The notes beneath the pieces are model-generated. The model was not told where the DNA came from. It ran no database searches and saw only the letters and a program-made list of their open reading frames with translations. From an uncultured Arenicella sp. (lineage in GTDB: Bacteria; Pseudomonadota; Gammaproteobacteria; Arenicellales; Arenicellaceae): a stretch of DNA of 54,628 nt. Of this stretch, positions 23,000 to 32,439 are shown in pieces; the first letter of the stretch is position 1; each line of letters opens with the position of its first letter. Location of the stretch: the NCBI GenBank assembly GCA_905479805.1, contig CAJQNY010000124.1, positions 1 through 54,628 of the forward strand. The letters are read 5' to 3'. A program made the position numbers and the translations under genes.

Positions 23000-24100
23000 C
23001 TAAGTTTTATGGCTCAACGCTAGGTAATCGTGTGACTGCATTTCTTGTAGTCGGCTAATCGTTCTTTTAAATTCAAACTCAACTCGAGTTCCCTGATATA
23101 GATCATTCGCAGCGACTGCTGCGGAGATAATTAACTTAACATTGTGATCGTAAAATACATCAACTAAATTGATAAACCGACGAGCTTGATCTTCTTGCAA
23201 GCGATCCATCTGTGGCACATTCTCAACTAAAATCGAATGGAAACATTTTGCCAGTTCTATATAGTCATTTTGAGATCTCGGCCCGTCACAAAGCTCTAGA
23301 AACTCAAACCAAATAACTCCATCGGAACGACGAATAGACGTCAACTCGCGCCCTTCAATCACTATGCCTGCATTCGGAACACCAGCATCAGGCGCCAAAT
23401 GATCAAAGTTGTATTGCATGCCCTGATGTGCGGAATCGTCAATCGGTGAAAAGTAAGTTTCTGCCTTATCCAAAAAACGTAGGCGATAGTCTATACCTGA
23501 ATCAATATTAACAACGTCTGTATGTTGATAGATTAGATCGATTGTTGGCAGAAAAAGATCGCGTTGCAAACCACCCTTATACAAATCGACGGGCTCCACG
23601 TTTGAGGTCGCGACTAAGCTCACACCCTCCTTGAATAACGCGTCTAGCAATTTAACCAAAATAACCGCGTCAGCAATATCGTTGACGACAAACTCGTCGA
23701 AGCAAAGTATTCGGGTTTCTTGTGCTAATTGCTTAGCGACAATAACCAGTGGGTCTTCTTGTTCACTGAGTTCTTTACGCTCTTTATGTATTCGCTGCAT
23801 GAAGCGGTGAAAATGCATTCGCATTTTTTCATCAAATGGTAAACACTCATAAAAAGTATCTACCAAGTACGTCTTACCACGTCCCACACCACCCCAAAAG
23901 TACAAGCCTTTAATCGGTGTTTTATCTAACGTCTTGGATATCCCAATTTTCTGTAGAAAACTCTCTTTAGGGGGTTTAAAGGCCACCAGATCATCGTACA
24001 AGCGTTGCAGATTATTAACAGCCAATTCTTGAGCAGGATCTGGCTCAAATTCTGGATTCTTTAAATCTTCGCGATATCTTGAGATGGGCGTATGGGGCAT
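23000..24100 (-). CDS. zapE: cell-division ATPase ZapE (AFG1 family)
   Basis: A 366-residue AFG1-type AAA ATPase that acts at the division ring and destabilises FtsZ polymers in E. coli. The Walker A is FWGGVGRGKTYLVD and Walker B is ILCFDEFVVND; sensor 1 is in LVATSNVEP. The length and ending with a helical bundle match ZapE. It is divergent from the gamma-carbonic anhydrase-like gene across about 80 bp, and ends 49 bp upstream of the dioxygenase gene on the same strand, so read-through is possible. Confidence 0.94.
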   Translation of the reverse strand: MPHTPISRYREDLKNPEFEPDPAQELAVNNLQRLYDDLVAFKPPKESFLQKIGISKTLDKTPIKGLYFWGGVGRGKTYLVDTFYECLPFDEKMRMHFHRFMQRIHKERKELSEQEDPLVIVAKQLAQETRILCFDEFVVNDIADAVILVKLLDALFKEGVSLVATSNVEPVDLYKGGLQRDLFLPTIDLIYQHTDVVNIDSGIDYRLRFLDKAETYFSPIDDSAHQGMQYNFDHLAPDAGVPNAGIVIEGRELTSIRRSDGVIWFEFLELCDGPRSQNDYIELAKCFHSILVENVPQMDRLQEDQARRFINLVDVFYDHNVKLIISAAVAANDLYQGTRVEFEFKRTISRLQEMQSHDYLALSHKT

Positions 24101-24182
24101 GCGTTCAAAAACGGGTTCGTATGATTGCTTTGCTCGGCTATTGAGTTTACCGTATTGCCAACGAGAATTGTTAGCTAATCCT

Positions 24183-24710
24183 ATGACAGACCATATTTAC
24201 CCCTTTAATGGAGTTCTTCCAACCATTCACCCAACTGCGTTCATCGCACAGACCGCTGCGATCATCGGAGATACCCATATTGGAGCTGAGTCCAGTGTTT
24301 GGTATGGCTGTGTAGTCCGTGGCGATGTCAACGAGATCCGAATTGGTGCTCGTAGCAATATTCAAGACCTAACCATGATTCATTGTGCCGAATTAGGCCA
24401 AGGCTGTTACATTGGTGATGACGTAACGGTGGGTCACTCAGCGGTCCTCCATGCGTGCAAAGTTGAGAATACGGGGTTCATTGGTATTCAAGCCTGCGTA
24501 ATGGATGATTGTATTGTTGAAGAAGGCGCCATGGTGGCCGCTGGCGCCCTAGTAACTCCTGGAAAGATCGTTAAATCGCATGAAGTTTGGGCCGGAAGTC
24601 CCGCCAAAAAATTACGTGATATCAACGACAAGGACTTAGCGTTTTTTGAAATTAATCGTCTGCGCTACGCGCGACTCGCTAGGACTTATCGCACCGAACA
24701 AGACGTTTAA
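24183..24710 (+). CDS. gamma-carbonic anhydrase family protein (YrdA-like)
   Basis: A left-handed beta-helix hexapeptide-repeat protein of 175 residues. The ORF track begins 33 codons earlier within the zapE-proximal region; the ATG at 24183 (MTDHIYPFNG) matches the family start. Zinc-ligand candidates are the His residues in IHCAELG and VGHSAVLHACK, and the repeats run through SSVWYGCVVRGD and GSPAKKLRD. Related proteins bind zinc, but many lack measurable carbonic anhydrase activity, so catalysis is uncertain. It is divergent from zapE. No strong Shine-Dalgarno is visible. Confidence 0.9.
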   Translation: MTDHIYPFNGVLPTIHPTAFIAQTAAIIGDTHIGAESSVWYGCVVRGDVNEIRIGARSNIQDLTMIHCAELGQGCYIGDDVTVGHSAVLHACKVENTGFIGIQACVMDDCIVEEGAMVAAGALVTPGKIVKSHEVWAGSPAKKLRDINDKDLAFFEINRLRYARLARTYRTEQDV

Positions 24711-24774
24711 ACTAACCTCAAAATATTTGCCCAAGGTATAACGGTGGCACCCTAACCATTCATCGATGATGTTG

Positions 24775-25254
24775 TCATGGCTTCAACAAAAGATCTTTAT
24801 CAATTGGAATATATTGTGTGGCTGACTTAATTAGAGAGGTAGAGGTGAATTTTGGCACACCATAAACCTCGACCTTTGCATTCAAATTTTTACGGACTTT
24901 ATTGACCATCAAATCAAAGTCTCCATCACCCGATGCTAATACCACCACATCAGCGCCTTTTGCGTACTCAATCGCGTCAAGAGTGATACCTACGTCCCAG
25001 TCGCCTTTTGCGGACCCATCAACCCTTTGGATAAACGGTTTTAGCTTTACTTCAAAACCAATCGCTCTGAGTATATTTTGAAATTGTTTTTGCTTTTCGT
25101 CATCACGGTTTATTGCGTAAGCTATCGCTTTTACTACCTTCCTATTAGATGAAGCTTTCTCCCAAAATTTATTGTAATCGAAGTTACAACCATACGATTG
25201 CCTGACCGTGTAGTAAATATTTTGCACATCGACAAGCATGACTAATTTTTCCAT
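24775..25254 (-). CDS. NYN-domain (LabA/DUF88-like) putative ribonuclease
   Basis: A 159-residue PIN-like nuclease fold. The acidic residues expected for metal binding are at LVDVQNIYY (Asp9), GDWDVGI and ASGDGDFD. The LabA/DUF88 group is generally thought to act on RNA; the substrate is unknown. The start ATG follows GGCTAAACC rather than a clear ribosome-binding site. It lies 27 bp after the SPOR-domain gene on the same strand, so it may belong to the argS-SPOR transcript. Confidence 0.88.
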   Translation of the reverse strand: MEKLVMLVDVQNIYYTVRQSYGCNFDYNKFWEKASSNRKVVKAIAYAINRDDEKQKQFQNILRAIGFEVKLKPFIQRVDGSAKGDWDVGITLDAIEYAKGADVVVLASGDGDFDLMVNKVRKNLNAKVEVYGVPKFTSTSLIKSATQYIPIDKDLLLKP

Positions 25255-25281
25255 GGGCTAAACCGCTCACTCTCTAGCTAT

Positions 25282-25866
25282 CTATTTTTTTACAGAGTAG
25301 ATGAACGGCCTGACACCTACTTTTTGCAGTTTATTTTTAGCGGTTTTGGCTTTTCGCTTATCGCTATAGGGTCCTAAACGTACTCGATAGTAGGTACCTT
25401 TACCATCCACTTCCCGTGCTTGAGTTACCGACTTAAAACCTTTTAATGCGAGACGCGCTCTTAGTTTTTCAGCATCACTGTATTCTCTGAACGATGCCGC
25501 TTGTAAAAAATAATCTAAATTGGTGGGTGCCCGATTAGGGGCCGCTTCCGGCAAGTCATCCGGCATCACCTTTTCTATCTCTGGCAACAACTCATAAAAG
25601 TCGAATTCCTTTTCTGAACTTTTATTCTCTATCAGGTCCGTTATCTCCTGATCCGCAATAATCTCTTCTGCCTGACGATTATTGAGAAGCTCTTTCAATC
25701 CAGCACCTAAACTCCCCTCACCAGTACTAGCACCACTTATCAACATCCCAATAACAATTCCGGATACTAATATTACAAACAACAAACCCCAGGGTAACTT
25801 AACCGCTATCCTTGGTTTCTTAAGCGTACTCTTAGGTTTCTGTTTTATTCGCTTTGCTTGAGCCAT
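25282..25866 (-). CDS. SPOR-domain membrane protein
   Basis: A bitopic inner-membrane protein with a periplasmic peptidoglycan-binding SPOR domain. The ORF track extends 24 codons upstream inside argS. I choose the ATG at 25866 (MAQAKRIKQK), which overlaps the argS stop by one base (TGATG) and gives 194 residues. A basic cytoplasmic tail is followed by a membrane segment (LPWGLLFVILVSGIVIGML), a charged linker, and a C-terminal SPOR domain (YFLQAASFREYSDAEKLR to the end). SPOR domains bind denuded glycan strands at division septa. The argS-SPOR arrangement is common in gammaproteobacteria, where the protein resembles FtsN. Confidence 0.9.
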   Translation of the reverse strand: MAQAKRIKQKPKSTLKKPRIAVKLPWGLLFVILVSGIVIGMLISGASTGEGSLGAGLKELLNNRQAEEIIADQEITDLIENKSSEKEFDFYELLPEIEKVMPDDLPEAAPNRAPTNLDYFLQAASFREYSDAEKLRARLALKGFKSVTQAREVDGKGTYYRVRLGPYSDKRKAKTAKNKLQKVGVRPFIYSVKK

Positions 25867-27650
25867 CACATCTTCTCTGGCGCACTCACTCCAATGATAG
25901 TCAAGCCATTGACCAGAACCTGTTTTACGGCTGAACATAGTGCCAACATTGCTTCGCGCTGTGGTTGGTCTGAATCTAAAAACTTTGTTGAGTTGTAGTA
26001 AGAATGAAACGCCGTTGCCAAATCACGCAAGTAATAATTCAACTGATGCGGTTCATAATTTTTTGCCGCAGTTTCCACTAACTCTGGGAACCGCTGCAAT
26101 AGACTCAGCAACTTACTCTCATGCTCGCCGTTCAATAGGCTGAAATCAGCGGCGCTTAGGTTCTCTACAACGATTGATCTTTCGGACGCTTGACGAAAAA
26201 TACTGCAGATTCGCGCATGCGCATACTGAACGTAATACACTGGGTTATCATTGCTCTGTGACTTAGCTAGGTCGAGATCGAAATCCATATGTTGCTCCGA
26301 CTTTCTTTGAGCATAAAAGAATCGAGCGGCATCCACACCAACCTCTTCACGAAGTTCTCGTAAGGTGACAAATTTCCCACTACGGGTCGACATTTTGATT
26401 TTTTCACCGCTACGATAAAGAACTGCAAACTGTACTAGCAATACATTTAACTTATTTTCATCCAAGCCCAATGCCTGCATAGACGCTTTAACTCTTGGTA
26501 TATAGCCATGGTGATCTGAACCCCAAATATTTATGCATTCGTCAAAACCTCTGTCCACTTTATCTTTGTGGTAGGCGATATCCGAAGCAAAATAAGTAGG
26601 CTGGCCATTATCTCGAACGACCACTCTATCTTTTTCATCTCCAAAAGCGGTTGAGCGAAACCACCATGCGCCCGCTTTCTCATAGAGGTGATCAGACTGT
26701 TTAAGCTGCTCAATAGCCGCCATAATTTTACCGTTATCAAAGAGTGATTTCTCCGAAAACCAAGTGTCGTAATCAACGCCGAAGCCAGAAAGATCATCTT
26801 TGATATCAGCAAGAATTGAATCTATTGCACGACGAAAGAATATTGTAAATCCGCCTTCACCCAATTCTGTCTTGGCTAACGTAATCAACTGATCGATGGA
26901 TTTTTCGTATGCTGACTTTGTGGTTTCCTCATCAGCTCCTTGTATTGAAGCAGCCAGGTGTTCAGAAATCTTATCGATTTTGCTCTCGTCGATACAATAC
27001 TCATTGCCATGTTGTATCTTTAGATCGGCGCCCATTTCAACGATATAGTCGCCTTGATAGGCATTGCTTGGAAATGTGAGTGATAATTCATTAGCCTGCA
27101 AATAACGAAGCCAAACACTGCACGCCAATATATCCATTTGGCGACCAGCATCATTGACATAATATTCGCGCTCTACGGTGTTACCAGCAGCGCTCAACAC
27201 TCGGGCTAAGGCATCTCCATAGGCTGCACCGCGACCATGGCCTACATGCAACGGTCCAGTAGGGTTTGCCGAAACAAATTCCACCATAATCTTACGTTTT
27301 GAGTTTTCTGGCGCTAATCCGTAAGCATCTTTTTCCACAAAAATCGTATTTAGCACTTCATAGCGTGCATCCTGAGCCAAGAACACGTTAATAAATCCAG
27401 GCCCCGCGATATTGGTTTCTGTAATCAACGCATTTGACGGAATCGCTGCCACTATCAGCTGCGCAATATCTCGCGGATTCTTCCCAATCGCCTTGGTTAG
27501 CGTCATTGCTACATTAGTGGCGAAATCCCCATGTTCTTTTTGCCGGGTGCGTTCGAACATTAGCCGAACTTCATGTTCTGGCGGGATGATGGAGTCAGCC
27601 TTTAGCTGATCAATTGCCTGTGTGAACAGGTCCTCTAGCTGTTGTTTCAA
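25866..27650 (-). CDS. argS: arginyl-tRNA synthetase
   Basis: A 594-residue class I synthetase that charges tRNA-Arg. The HIGH-type signature is PLHVGHGRGA near residue 135, and the KMSK-equivalent is IKMSTRSGK. The N-terminal additional domain and the C-terminal DALR anticodon-binding region (from VQYAHARICS on) are present. Length is normal. The gene is followed by the SPOR-domain gene with a one-base overlap. It lies about 110 bp downstream of priA on the same strand. Confidence 0.97.
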   Translation of the reverse strand: MKQQLEDLFTQAIDQLKADSIIPPEHEVRLMFERTRQKEHGDFATNVAMTLTKAIGKNPRDIAQLIVAAIPSNALITETNIAGPGFINVFLAQDARYEVLNTIFVEKDAYGLAPENSKRKIMVEFVSANPTGPLHVGHGRGAAYGDALARVLSAAGNTVEREYYVNDAGRQMDILACSVWLRYLQANELSLTFPSNAYQGDYIVEMGADLKIQHGNEYCIDESKIDKISEHLAASIQGADEETTKSAYEKSIDQLITLAKTELGEGGFTIFFRRAIDSILADIKDDLSGFGVDYDTWFSEKSLFDNGKIMAAIEQLKQSDHLYEKAGAWWFRSTAFGDEKDRVVVRDNGQPTYFASDIAYHKDKVDRGFDECINIWGSDHHGYIPRVKASMQALGLDENKLNVLLVQFAVLYRSGEKIKMSTRSGKFVTLRELREEVGVDAARFFYAQRKSEQHMDFDLDLAKSQSNDNPVYYVQYAHARICSIFRQASERSIVVENLSAADFSLLNGEHESKLLSLLQRFPELVETAAKNYEPHQLNYYLRDLATAFHSYYNSTKFLDSDQPQREAMLALCSAVKQVLVNGLTIIGVSAPEKM

Positions 27651-27762
27651 CGGCTTCTACATAGATGAGTTTTAAAGCGCAGATTCTAACTTTTTATGCA
27701 GTGTGGGGATAGCTGCTTCGGTAGCAAATTGGCGGATATTACATTTATGAACAATAGTTTGC

Positions 27763-30021
27763 TCAAAATAAATCAACCGGATCTACATCAACACTCCAAC
27801 GAACCGAAGAACTAAGCTTACGCACGGCTTCATTGTCTTTAATCTGCGATAACCAAGACGACAAACAAGCATTTAGCGGCGACCTTTGTTTCGCGCTAAT
27901 TAGCAATTGTGCACGATACTTACCTGCTCGCTGCTCCATCGGGGCTGGCACCGCATCCATAACGGTTACCCCATCACGAGCATCGCGACCCTGAAGCTGT
28001 GATTTCGCTAGCCTGAGAAATTGTAAGGCCTTAGCTTGGTGAGGTGATTCAGCACGAATCAACGCAAAAAAAGCAAAAGGCGGATAAGATGCTCGGTGGC
28101 GTTCGTGCATTAGTTCTTGCGCAAAACCATCAAAATCATGATTTATAACGCGTTCATAGAATGGGTGTTCCGGGAAGACAGTTTGAATGAATACTCTGCC
28201 CACAGTACTTCGCCTACCTGCACGCCCTGCCACCTGCAATATCTGCTGGAATAAAGACTCAGCAGCTCGAAAATCGCTACTATAAAGTCCTTGGTCAGCC
28301 CCCAGAATCCCGACCATATCAACCTCAGGAAAGTCGTGTCCTTTGGTCAATAGTTGGGTGCCTAATAGAATATCGGCATCACCACGGCGCGCTTGTTCCA
28401 ATAATTCTTCCAACTCGCCCTTTCGACGCGTGCTGTCACGGTCAATTCTTAACACTCTTGCCGCGGGAAATATCTGTTTTAGAGATTCTTCCACCCGCTG
28501 GGTTCCTTCACCCACGCCTACCAGTGAATCCTTCGCATTGCAGCTTAAACAATGGTTCTTCGCAACACTTTCGTAACCACAATGGTGGCAGCGCAAGCGA
28601 TTGATTCTTTGATGATAGGTTAGGTGTGAATCACAGCGATGACAGTCGGTGGTGGCTGAACACTCTTTGCAATACATGACCGGCGCGAAACCACGTCGAT
28701 TCAAAAACAATATCACTTGTTTAGAATTCTCTAACGTTGATTTAACCGCAGCTACCATGGCTGGACTAAGCCCGTCATTGCTAGGAAGCACTTTCATATC
28801 AAATAACTCTACGGTCGGTAAAGCAACGTTAGTGGCTCTCTTAACCAGACGCAAAGAATGGTAGCGCCCGGAATCAGCATTGACAAAACTCTCCAATGAG
28901 GGCGTGGCTGAGCCAAGAATGATCGGTACCCCTGCTTGTTTCGCTCGATAAATAGCAACATCACGTGCCTGATATCGAACTTTATCTTGTTGTTTAAAAG
29001 AGACATCGTGCTCTTCATCAACGACAATCAGCCCCAAGTCTTTGAATGAGGTAAAAACGGCAGATCGCGTTCCTAATACAATACTCGCCTCGCCTTGCTT
29101 GGCATGCCACCATGCCAAATGCCTTTGTTTATCATTCATGCCAGAGTGTAGGGTAACCAAAGGCACAGAGAAACGATCCTGGATTCGCTTAATAAGTTGC
29201 GGTGTTAAACCGATCTCAGGCACCAAAAACAATACTTGTTTGTTTTGATCCAACACAGTTTGCATTGTTGAGAAATAAACTTCTGTTTTACCGCTCCCGG
29301 TCACACCATGAAGCAAAGTACATGAAAAGTTATTATCGTCTAAGCGTTGCAACATAGATTCAACTGCACTCTTCTGCTCTAAATTTAGTTCCAGTACTTG
29401 GGTCATAGGCAAGCCTTCGTTAACTAAACCTTCTCCGATGGATAACCTCGGTGGTTCGCTATTTTCTACCACCCAACCTTTTTCAACCAACGCGGTGATG
29501 GCTTGTCGCCAACTCTTTGATTCATCCTTAAAATCTGCGGGGCTCAATATTGTGTTTTTCATAAAGCGCCGAACAATCGCTAATTGCAAAGGCGCTCGAG
29601 CCAAATCCTCGATAGGCGAACTACGTCCTTTCTCACTTAATCTCCAACTTCTAATTGGAGGTGGGTTTTGCTCCTCGCCCTGCCTAATTTTAGCTGGCAT
29701 CGCAGCATCTAATACTTCCCCAATTGGCGCCAAATAATAGCTAGCAAGCCATTTTAAAGTAATCCATAAACTGGGCTCAAAAACGGACTCATTATCAAGA
29801 ACTTCTATCGCCTCTTTTAGACTTTCCTTAGGGTAGTCTGAATGGTCCTTCAGCTCTGTGATTATGCCAATCAACCGTCTATTACCAAACGGCACTTTAA
29901 CGCGTGCGCCCACTAAATCAGCATCCGCGCCTAAAGTAAATCCCTTAGGCAACACAAAATCAAAGGTTTGCCGCAATGGAACCGGTACTGCAACGCCAAT
30001 AATAGAGGGAGTATCAGCCAT
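27763..30021 (-). CDS. priA: primosomal replication-restart helicase PriA
   Basis: A 752-residue 3'-5' helicase that reloads the replisome at stalled forks. The Walker A is LLHGVTGSGKTEVY and the DEAH-type box is VVDEEHDVSFK. The inserted zinc-binding module shows the paired cysteines CKEC, CHRC, CHHC and CLSC. Late helicase motifs are seen in LLGTQLLTKGHDFP and QVAGRAGR. The length and order are standard. Upstream lies a 608 bp AT-rich gap containing DnaA-box-like sequences, which may carry the promoter. Confidence 0.97.
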   Translation of the reverse strand: MADTPSIIGVAVPVPLRQTFDFVLPKGFTLGADADLVGARVKVPFGNRRLIGIITELKDHSDYPKESLKEAIEVLDNESVFEPSLWITLKWLASYYLAPIGEVLDAAMPAKIRQGEEQNPPPIRSWRLSEKGRSSPIEDLARAPLQLAIVRRFMKNTILSPADFKDESKSWRQAITALVEKGWVVENSEPPRLSIGEGLVNEGLPMTQVLELNLEQKSAVESMLQRLDDNNFSCTLLHGVTGSGKTEVYFSTMQTVLDQNKQVLFLVPEIGLTPQLIKRIQDRFSVPLVTLHSGMNDKQRHLAWWHAKQGEASIVLGTRSAVFTSFKDLGLIVVDEEHDVSFKQQDKVRYQARDVAIYRAKQAGVPIILGSATPSLESFVNADSGRYHSLRLVKRATNVALPTVELFDMKVLPSNDGLSPAMVAAVKSTLENSKQVILFLNRRGFAPVMYCKECSATTDCHRCDSHLTYHQRINRLRCHHCGYESVAKNHCLSCNAKDSLVGVGEGTQRVEESLKQIFPAARVLRIDRDSTRRKGELEELLEQARRGDADILLGTQLLTKGHDFPEVDMVGILGADQGLYSSDFRAAESLFQQILQVAGRAGRRSTVGRVFIQTVFPEHPFYERVINHDFDGFAQELMHERHRASYPPFAFFALIRAESPHQAKALQFLRLAKSQLQGRDARDGVTVMDAVPAPMEQRAGKYRAQLLISAKQRSPLNACLSSWLSQIKDNEAVRKLSSSVRWSVDVDPVDLF

Positions 30022-30095
30022 AAACTTAATAACTGGCTAAATGCGTAGTAGCTACGCAAGTCGATATAAACGCAGAGAAACAGGGGCTTTTGGCC

Positions 30096-30115
30096 TGTGG
30101 ATAACTTTGTTGATA
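30096..30115 (-). promoter_or_regulatory. pair of DnaA-box-like 9-mers upstream of priA
   Basis: On the minus strand TTATCCACA (30096-30104) is a perfect consensus DnaA box. TTATCAACA (30107-30115) differs from it at one base and lies in the same orientation. Close spacing suggests cooperative DnaA binding, either for priA control or as part of an initiation-related or titration site. Confidence 0.5.
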
Positions 30116-30281
30116 AATCGGTTCGATTTCAGAAGAAGCGTGCACGTTATTTTACGGGTGAAATTCTGACTATTATAAAAATTCACATTAAACTCATTAA
30201 ATACAATGACTTAAATGAAAAATATTTACTTACGAAAAAATAGTTAACTAAAATTTAACAAAACTCTTGACAAAAATTAAA

Positions 30282-30290
30282 TGTGCATAA
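30282..30290 (-). promoter_or_regulatory. third DnaA-box-like 9-mer
   Basis: TTATGCACA on the minus strand fits the TTATNCACA consensus. It lies in the AT-rich tract, about 170 bp from the other two sites and in the same orientation. Confidence 0.4.
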
Positions 30291-30629
30291 CTCTTATGCG
30301 AATTATCTTGGCGCAAAAATATTTGTTTTAAAAATTCAATGGCTTAGCTGTATTTACTGTGAAAGTAACTCAATAAAGCCTTATTAAGAACAAACCCTGC
30401 CAGCCTAAAATCCGGTTGCACTCTTTGCAACGGCTTAGTGATTTAGTTCCACGACTCAAAACAAACCCTAAGTACCCGAATAGTTTTTTAAACCGTCGTT
30501 TTAGAGTACGAGAGTGAGGTTAACTATAGCAGGAATACAAAGCAATTTTGCTGGCTAGACTGCTGTTTTGATTTAGCAGTTTAATATAGACTCTAGCTGC
30601 TCAATAAAGGTTCTCAAATTAACATAAAA

Positions 30630-31436
30630 ATGACTGAAAAATTTACCGCTAAAACTGCTGACAAATATGTGCTGTACCAACGCTCGGTACAATCAGCAGA
30701 ACAAGATATTGAGTTCCTACACCAAACTTACAAACAATTGAGAAATAGGCACCCAAAACGATTTCGCGAAGACTTTTGTGGCACTTGCCTGATGTCTAGT
30801 TATTGGGCAAAGTTGGGGAGTGACTACACAACCGAATCCTACGATATCGACCCTGAACCACTCAAATGGGGAAAGGAAAATAACCTCAAACCGATCGGTG
30901 AAGCAGCCGACCGAGTTAAGCAATTTACAGAAGATGCACGCAACCCAAGTCGTTCGGCACCCGATGTGCGCTGCGCACAGAACTTTTCCTATTGGGTATT
31001 CAAAACTCGACCTGAAATGCTCGATTACTTCAAAAAGGTACAGGAAGACTTGGCGGAGGAAGGTATTTTTGTGATCGACCTACATGGCGGGCCAGAAAGT
31101 CATCAAGAGCTGGAAGAAGAAACTGAGATGGAGGATGAGAGTTTCACCTATGTTTGGGACCAGGATTCGATCAATCCAATTACTGGAGAATCTACACTAC
31201 GCATCCATTTTCGATTTCCGGACGGATCCGAAATGACCAACGCCTTTGTTTATGATTGGAGGTTGTGGGGTCTGCCTGAGTTGACAGATATCTTACTTGA
31301 GGCCGGATTTTCAAAAGTTGACTGTTACTGGGAAGGAACTGACGAAGATGGTGAAAGCGGCAATGGAGAATTTGCAGTCAGTACCCAAGGTGAAGCATGT
31401 TTATCCTACGTTGCTTACCTAGTTGCTCAAAAGTAG
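30630..31436 (+). CDS. class I SAM-dependent methyltransferase
   Basis: A 268-residue protein with a Rossmann methyltransferase layout. The glycine-rich loop is modified (DFCGTCLMSSYWAKLG near residues 49-64), followed by the acidic residue ending strand 2 (ESYDIDPEPL). A candidate motif IV strand is GIFVIDLHGGPESH. A long acidic segment (QELEEETEMEDESF) follows. The substrate is unknown. It is followed after 3 bp by the EEP-fold gene, so the two are co-transcribed. No strong ribosome-binding site precedes the start. Confidence 0.85.
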   Translation: MTEKFTAKTADKYVLYQRSVQSAEQDIEFLHQTYKQLRNRHPKRFREDFCGTCLMSSYWAKLGSDYTTESYDIDPEPLKWGKENNLKPIGEAADRVKQFTEDARNPSRSAPDVRCAQNFSYWVFKTRPEMLDYFKKVQEDLAEEGIFVIDLHGGPESHQELEEETEMEDESFTYVWDQDSINPITGESTLRIHFRFPDGSEMTNAFVYDWRLWGLPELTDILLEAGFSKVDCYWEGTDEDGESGNGEFAVSTQGEACLSYVAYLVAQK

Positions 31437-31439
31437 CTG

Positions 31440-32261
31440 ATGAGAACCAGCCTTATTCTGTTTGTTCTAATTGTTGCTCTCTTGGCAATAGCGCGGAAAC
31501 CCAGACCCGTAGAAGATAGAGAAGGTGGTTATCTTGAGACTGTACAAAGCTCGACTTCATCTAACACAACGCTTAGTGTCGCGACGTTTAATGTTCAAAC
31601 AGGTAAAAGCCTAGACGGAGTGCGGGATGCTTCAAAGGCATCAGCGGTCATGCAAAGCGCTGATATTGTTGGTGTTCAAGAGGTTTATGCAGCTGGGTGG
31701 CTAAATAGAGTAGGCTGGGGCGATAAACAATCGACACAATTTGCAGCGGCTGGCAAATTCAGTATTTTATACAGCCCAACTCGGTACCGTTGGTTCCGAG
31801 AAAATCGCGGCAACTTAATCCTGACAAAACTGCCGATAAATACCTGGAAAACATCAATGTTACATGACTCGTCAGGCAAGAGTTTTCGTAATCTTACGGT
31901 TGCGCAAATTAAGTGGGGTGGCCAGAATATTGCGTTTATCAATACTCATTTGCACACTGGGTCGGGCAGAGTCCGTCAACTCGAAGAAGTTTTACAAGAG
32001 TTTTCAATTCATGAAAGAGCCATTTTGGTAGGGGATTTTAACTCTAAGCCAGACACTCAGGAGATCATCAACGTATTGAATTCTAAAACCAGTAGATTCA
32101 CTGTGGTTGATGCCATCGCGAGCGCAGGCCTTGCTTTGGACGACGAAAACCGTATTGACTGGATACTAACCAAAGGTTTTAAGGTGACAGGTGGTGAAAC
32201 ACAGAGTAAGGGAATTTCCGACCATCCGTACTATCAAGTTGAGCTCAAACTGTTTCCCTGA
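31440..32261 (+). CDS. exported or membrane-anchored EEP-fold (endonuclease/exonuclease/phosphatase) hydrolase
   Basis: A 273-residue metal-dependent phosphoesterase. A hydrophobic N-terminal segment (LILFVLIVALLAIA) acts as signal peptide or anchor. The EEP motifs follow in order: SVATFNVQTG, Glu in VGVQEVY, NTHLHTG, GDFNSKPDT, DWIL and the catalytic SDHPYY. All the metal-binding and catalytic residues appear present. The substrate could be nucleic acid, a phospholipid or a sugar phosphate; export argues against routine DNA repair. Its start is 3 bp after the methyltransferase stop, suggesting translational coupling. Confidence 0.88.
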   Translation: MRTSLILFVLIVALLAIARKPRPVEDREGGYLETVQSSTSSNTTLSVATFNVQTGKSLDGVRDASKASAVMQSADIVGVQEVYAAGWLNRVGWGDKQSTQFAAAGKFSILYSPTRYRWFRENRGNLILTKLPINTWKTSMLHDSSGKSFRNLTVAQIKWGGQNIAFINTHLHTGSGRVRQLEEVLQEFSIHERAILVGDFNSKPDTQEIINVLNSKTSRFTVVDAIASAGLALDDENRIDWILTKGFKVTGGETQSKGISDHPYYQVELKLFP

Positions 32262-32439
32262 AGTGCTTTAGTCCCTTGCAAACACTGGCAAGTCAGGATT
32301 AAATGCGCAGGACGCTTCTGCACGGCCACAAATAACAATCAAACAATGGCCTCGGCACTGTATTGGAGTGTCTGCTACTAACTTAACTTTCGATTAGCCT
32401 CTAACACACTGTTCGGCTAATAAATTTGGAGACAATAAA

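Larger units (their letters stand above)
30022..30629. other. 608-bp AT-rich gene-free region with DnaA-box-like sites
   Basis: This gap separates divergent priA and the methyltransferase gene. It contains a perfect DnaA box on the minus strand (TTATCCACA, 30096-30104), a one-mismatch copy nearby, and a second consensus box (TTATGCACA, 30282-30290) within a markedly AT-rich tract (about 30170-30345). The right half (30345-30629) shows no gene or clear motif to my eye. There is no dnaA, dnaN or mnmG nearby, so this is not the usual oriC context. Confidence 0.6.

Noticed and set aside
24084-24182. N-terminal extension of the gamma-carbonic anhydrase-like ORF
   Set aside because: The extension overlaps the zapE start region and has no family similarity; the ATG at 24183 gives the usual start.
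25867-25938. N-terminal extension of the SPOR-protein ORF inside argS
   Set aside because: The ATG overlapping the argS stop (TGATG) is the typical coupled start and places the basic tail and membrane segment normally.
30022-30629. Reading the DnaA-box region as the chromosomal oriC
   Set aside because: Only three box-like sites are visible and none of the usual origin neighbours (dnaA, dnaN, rpmH, mnmG) is present. I keep it as a DnaA-site finding only.
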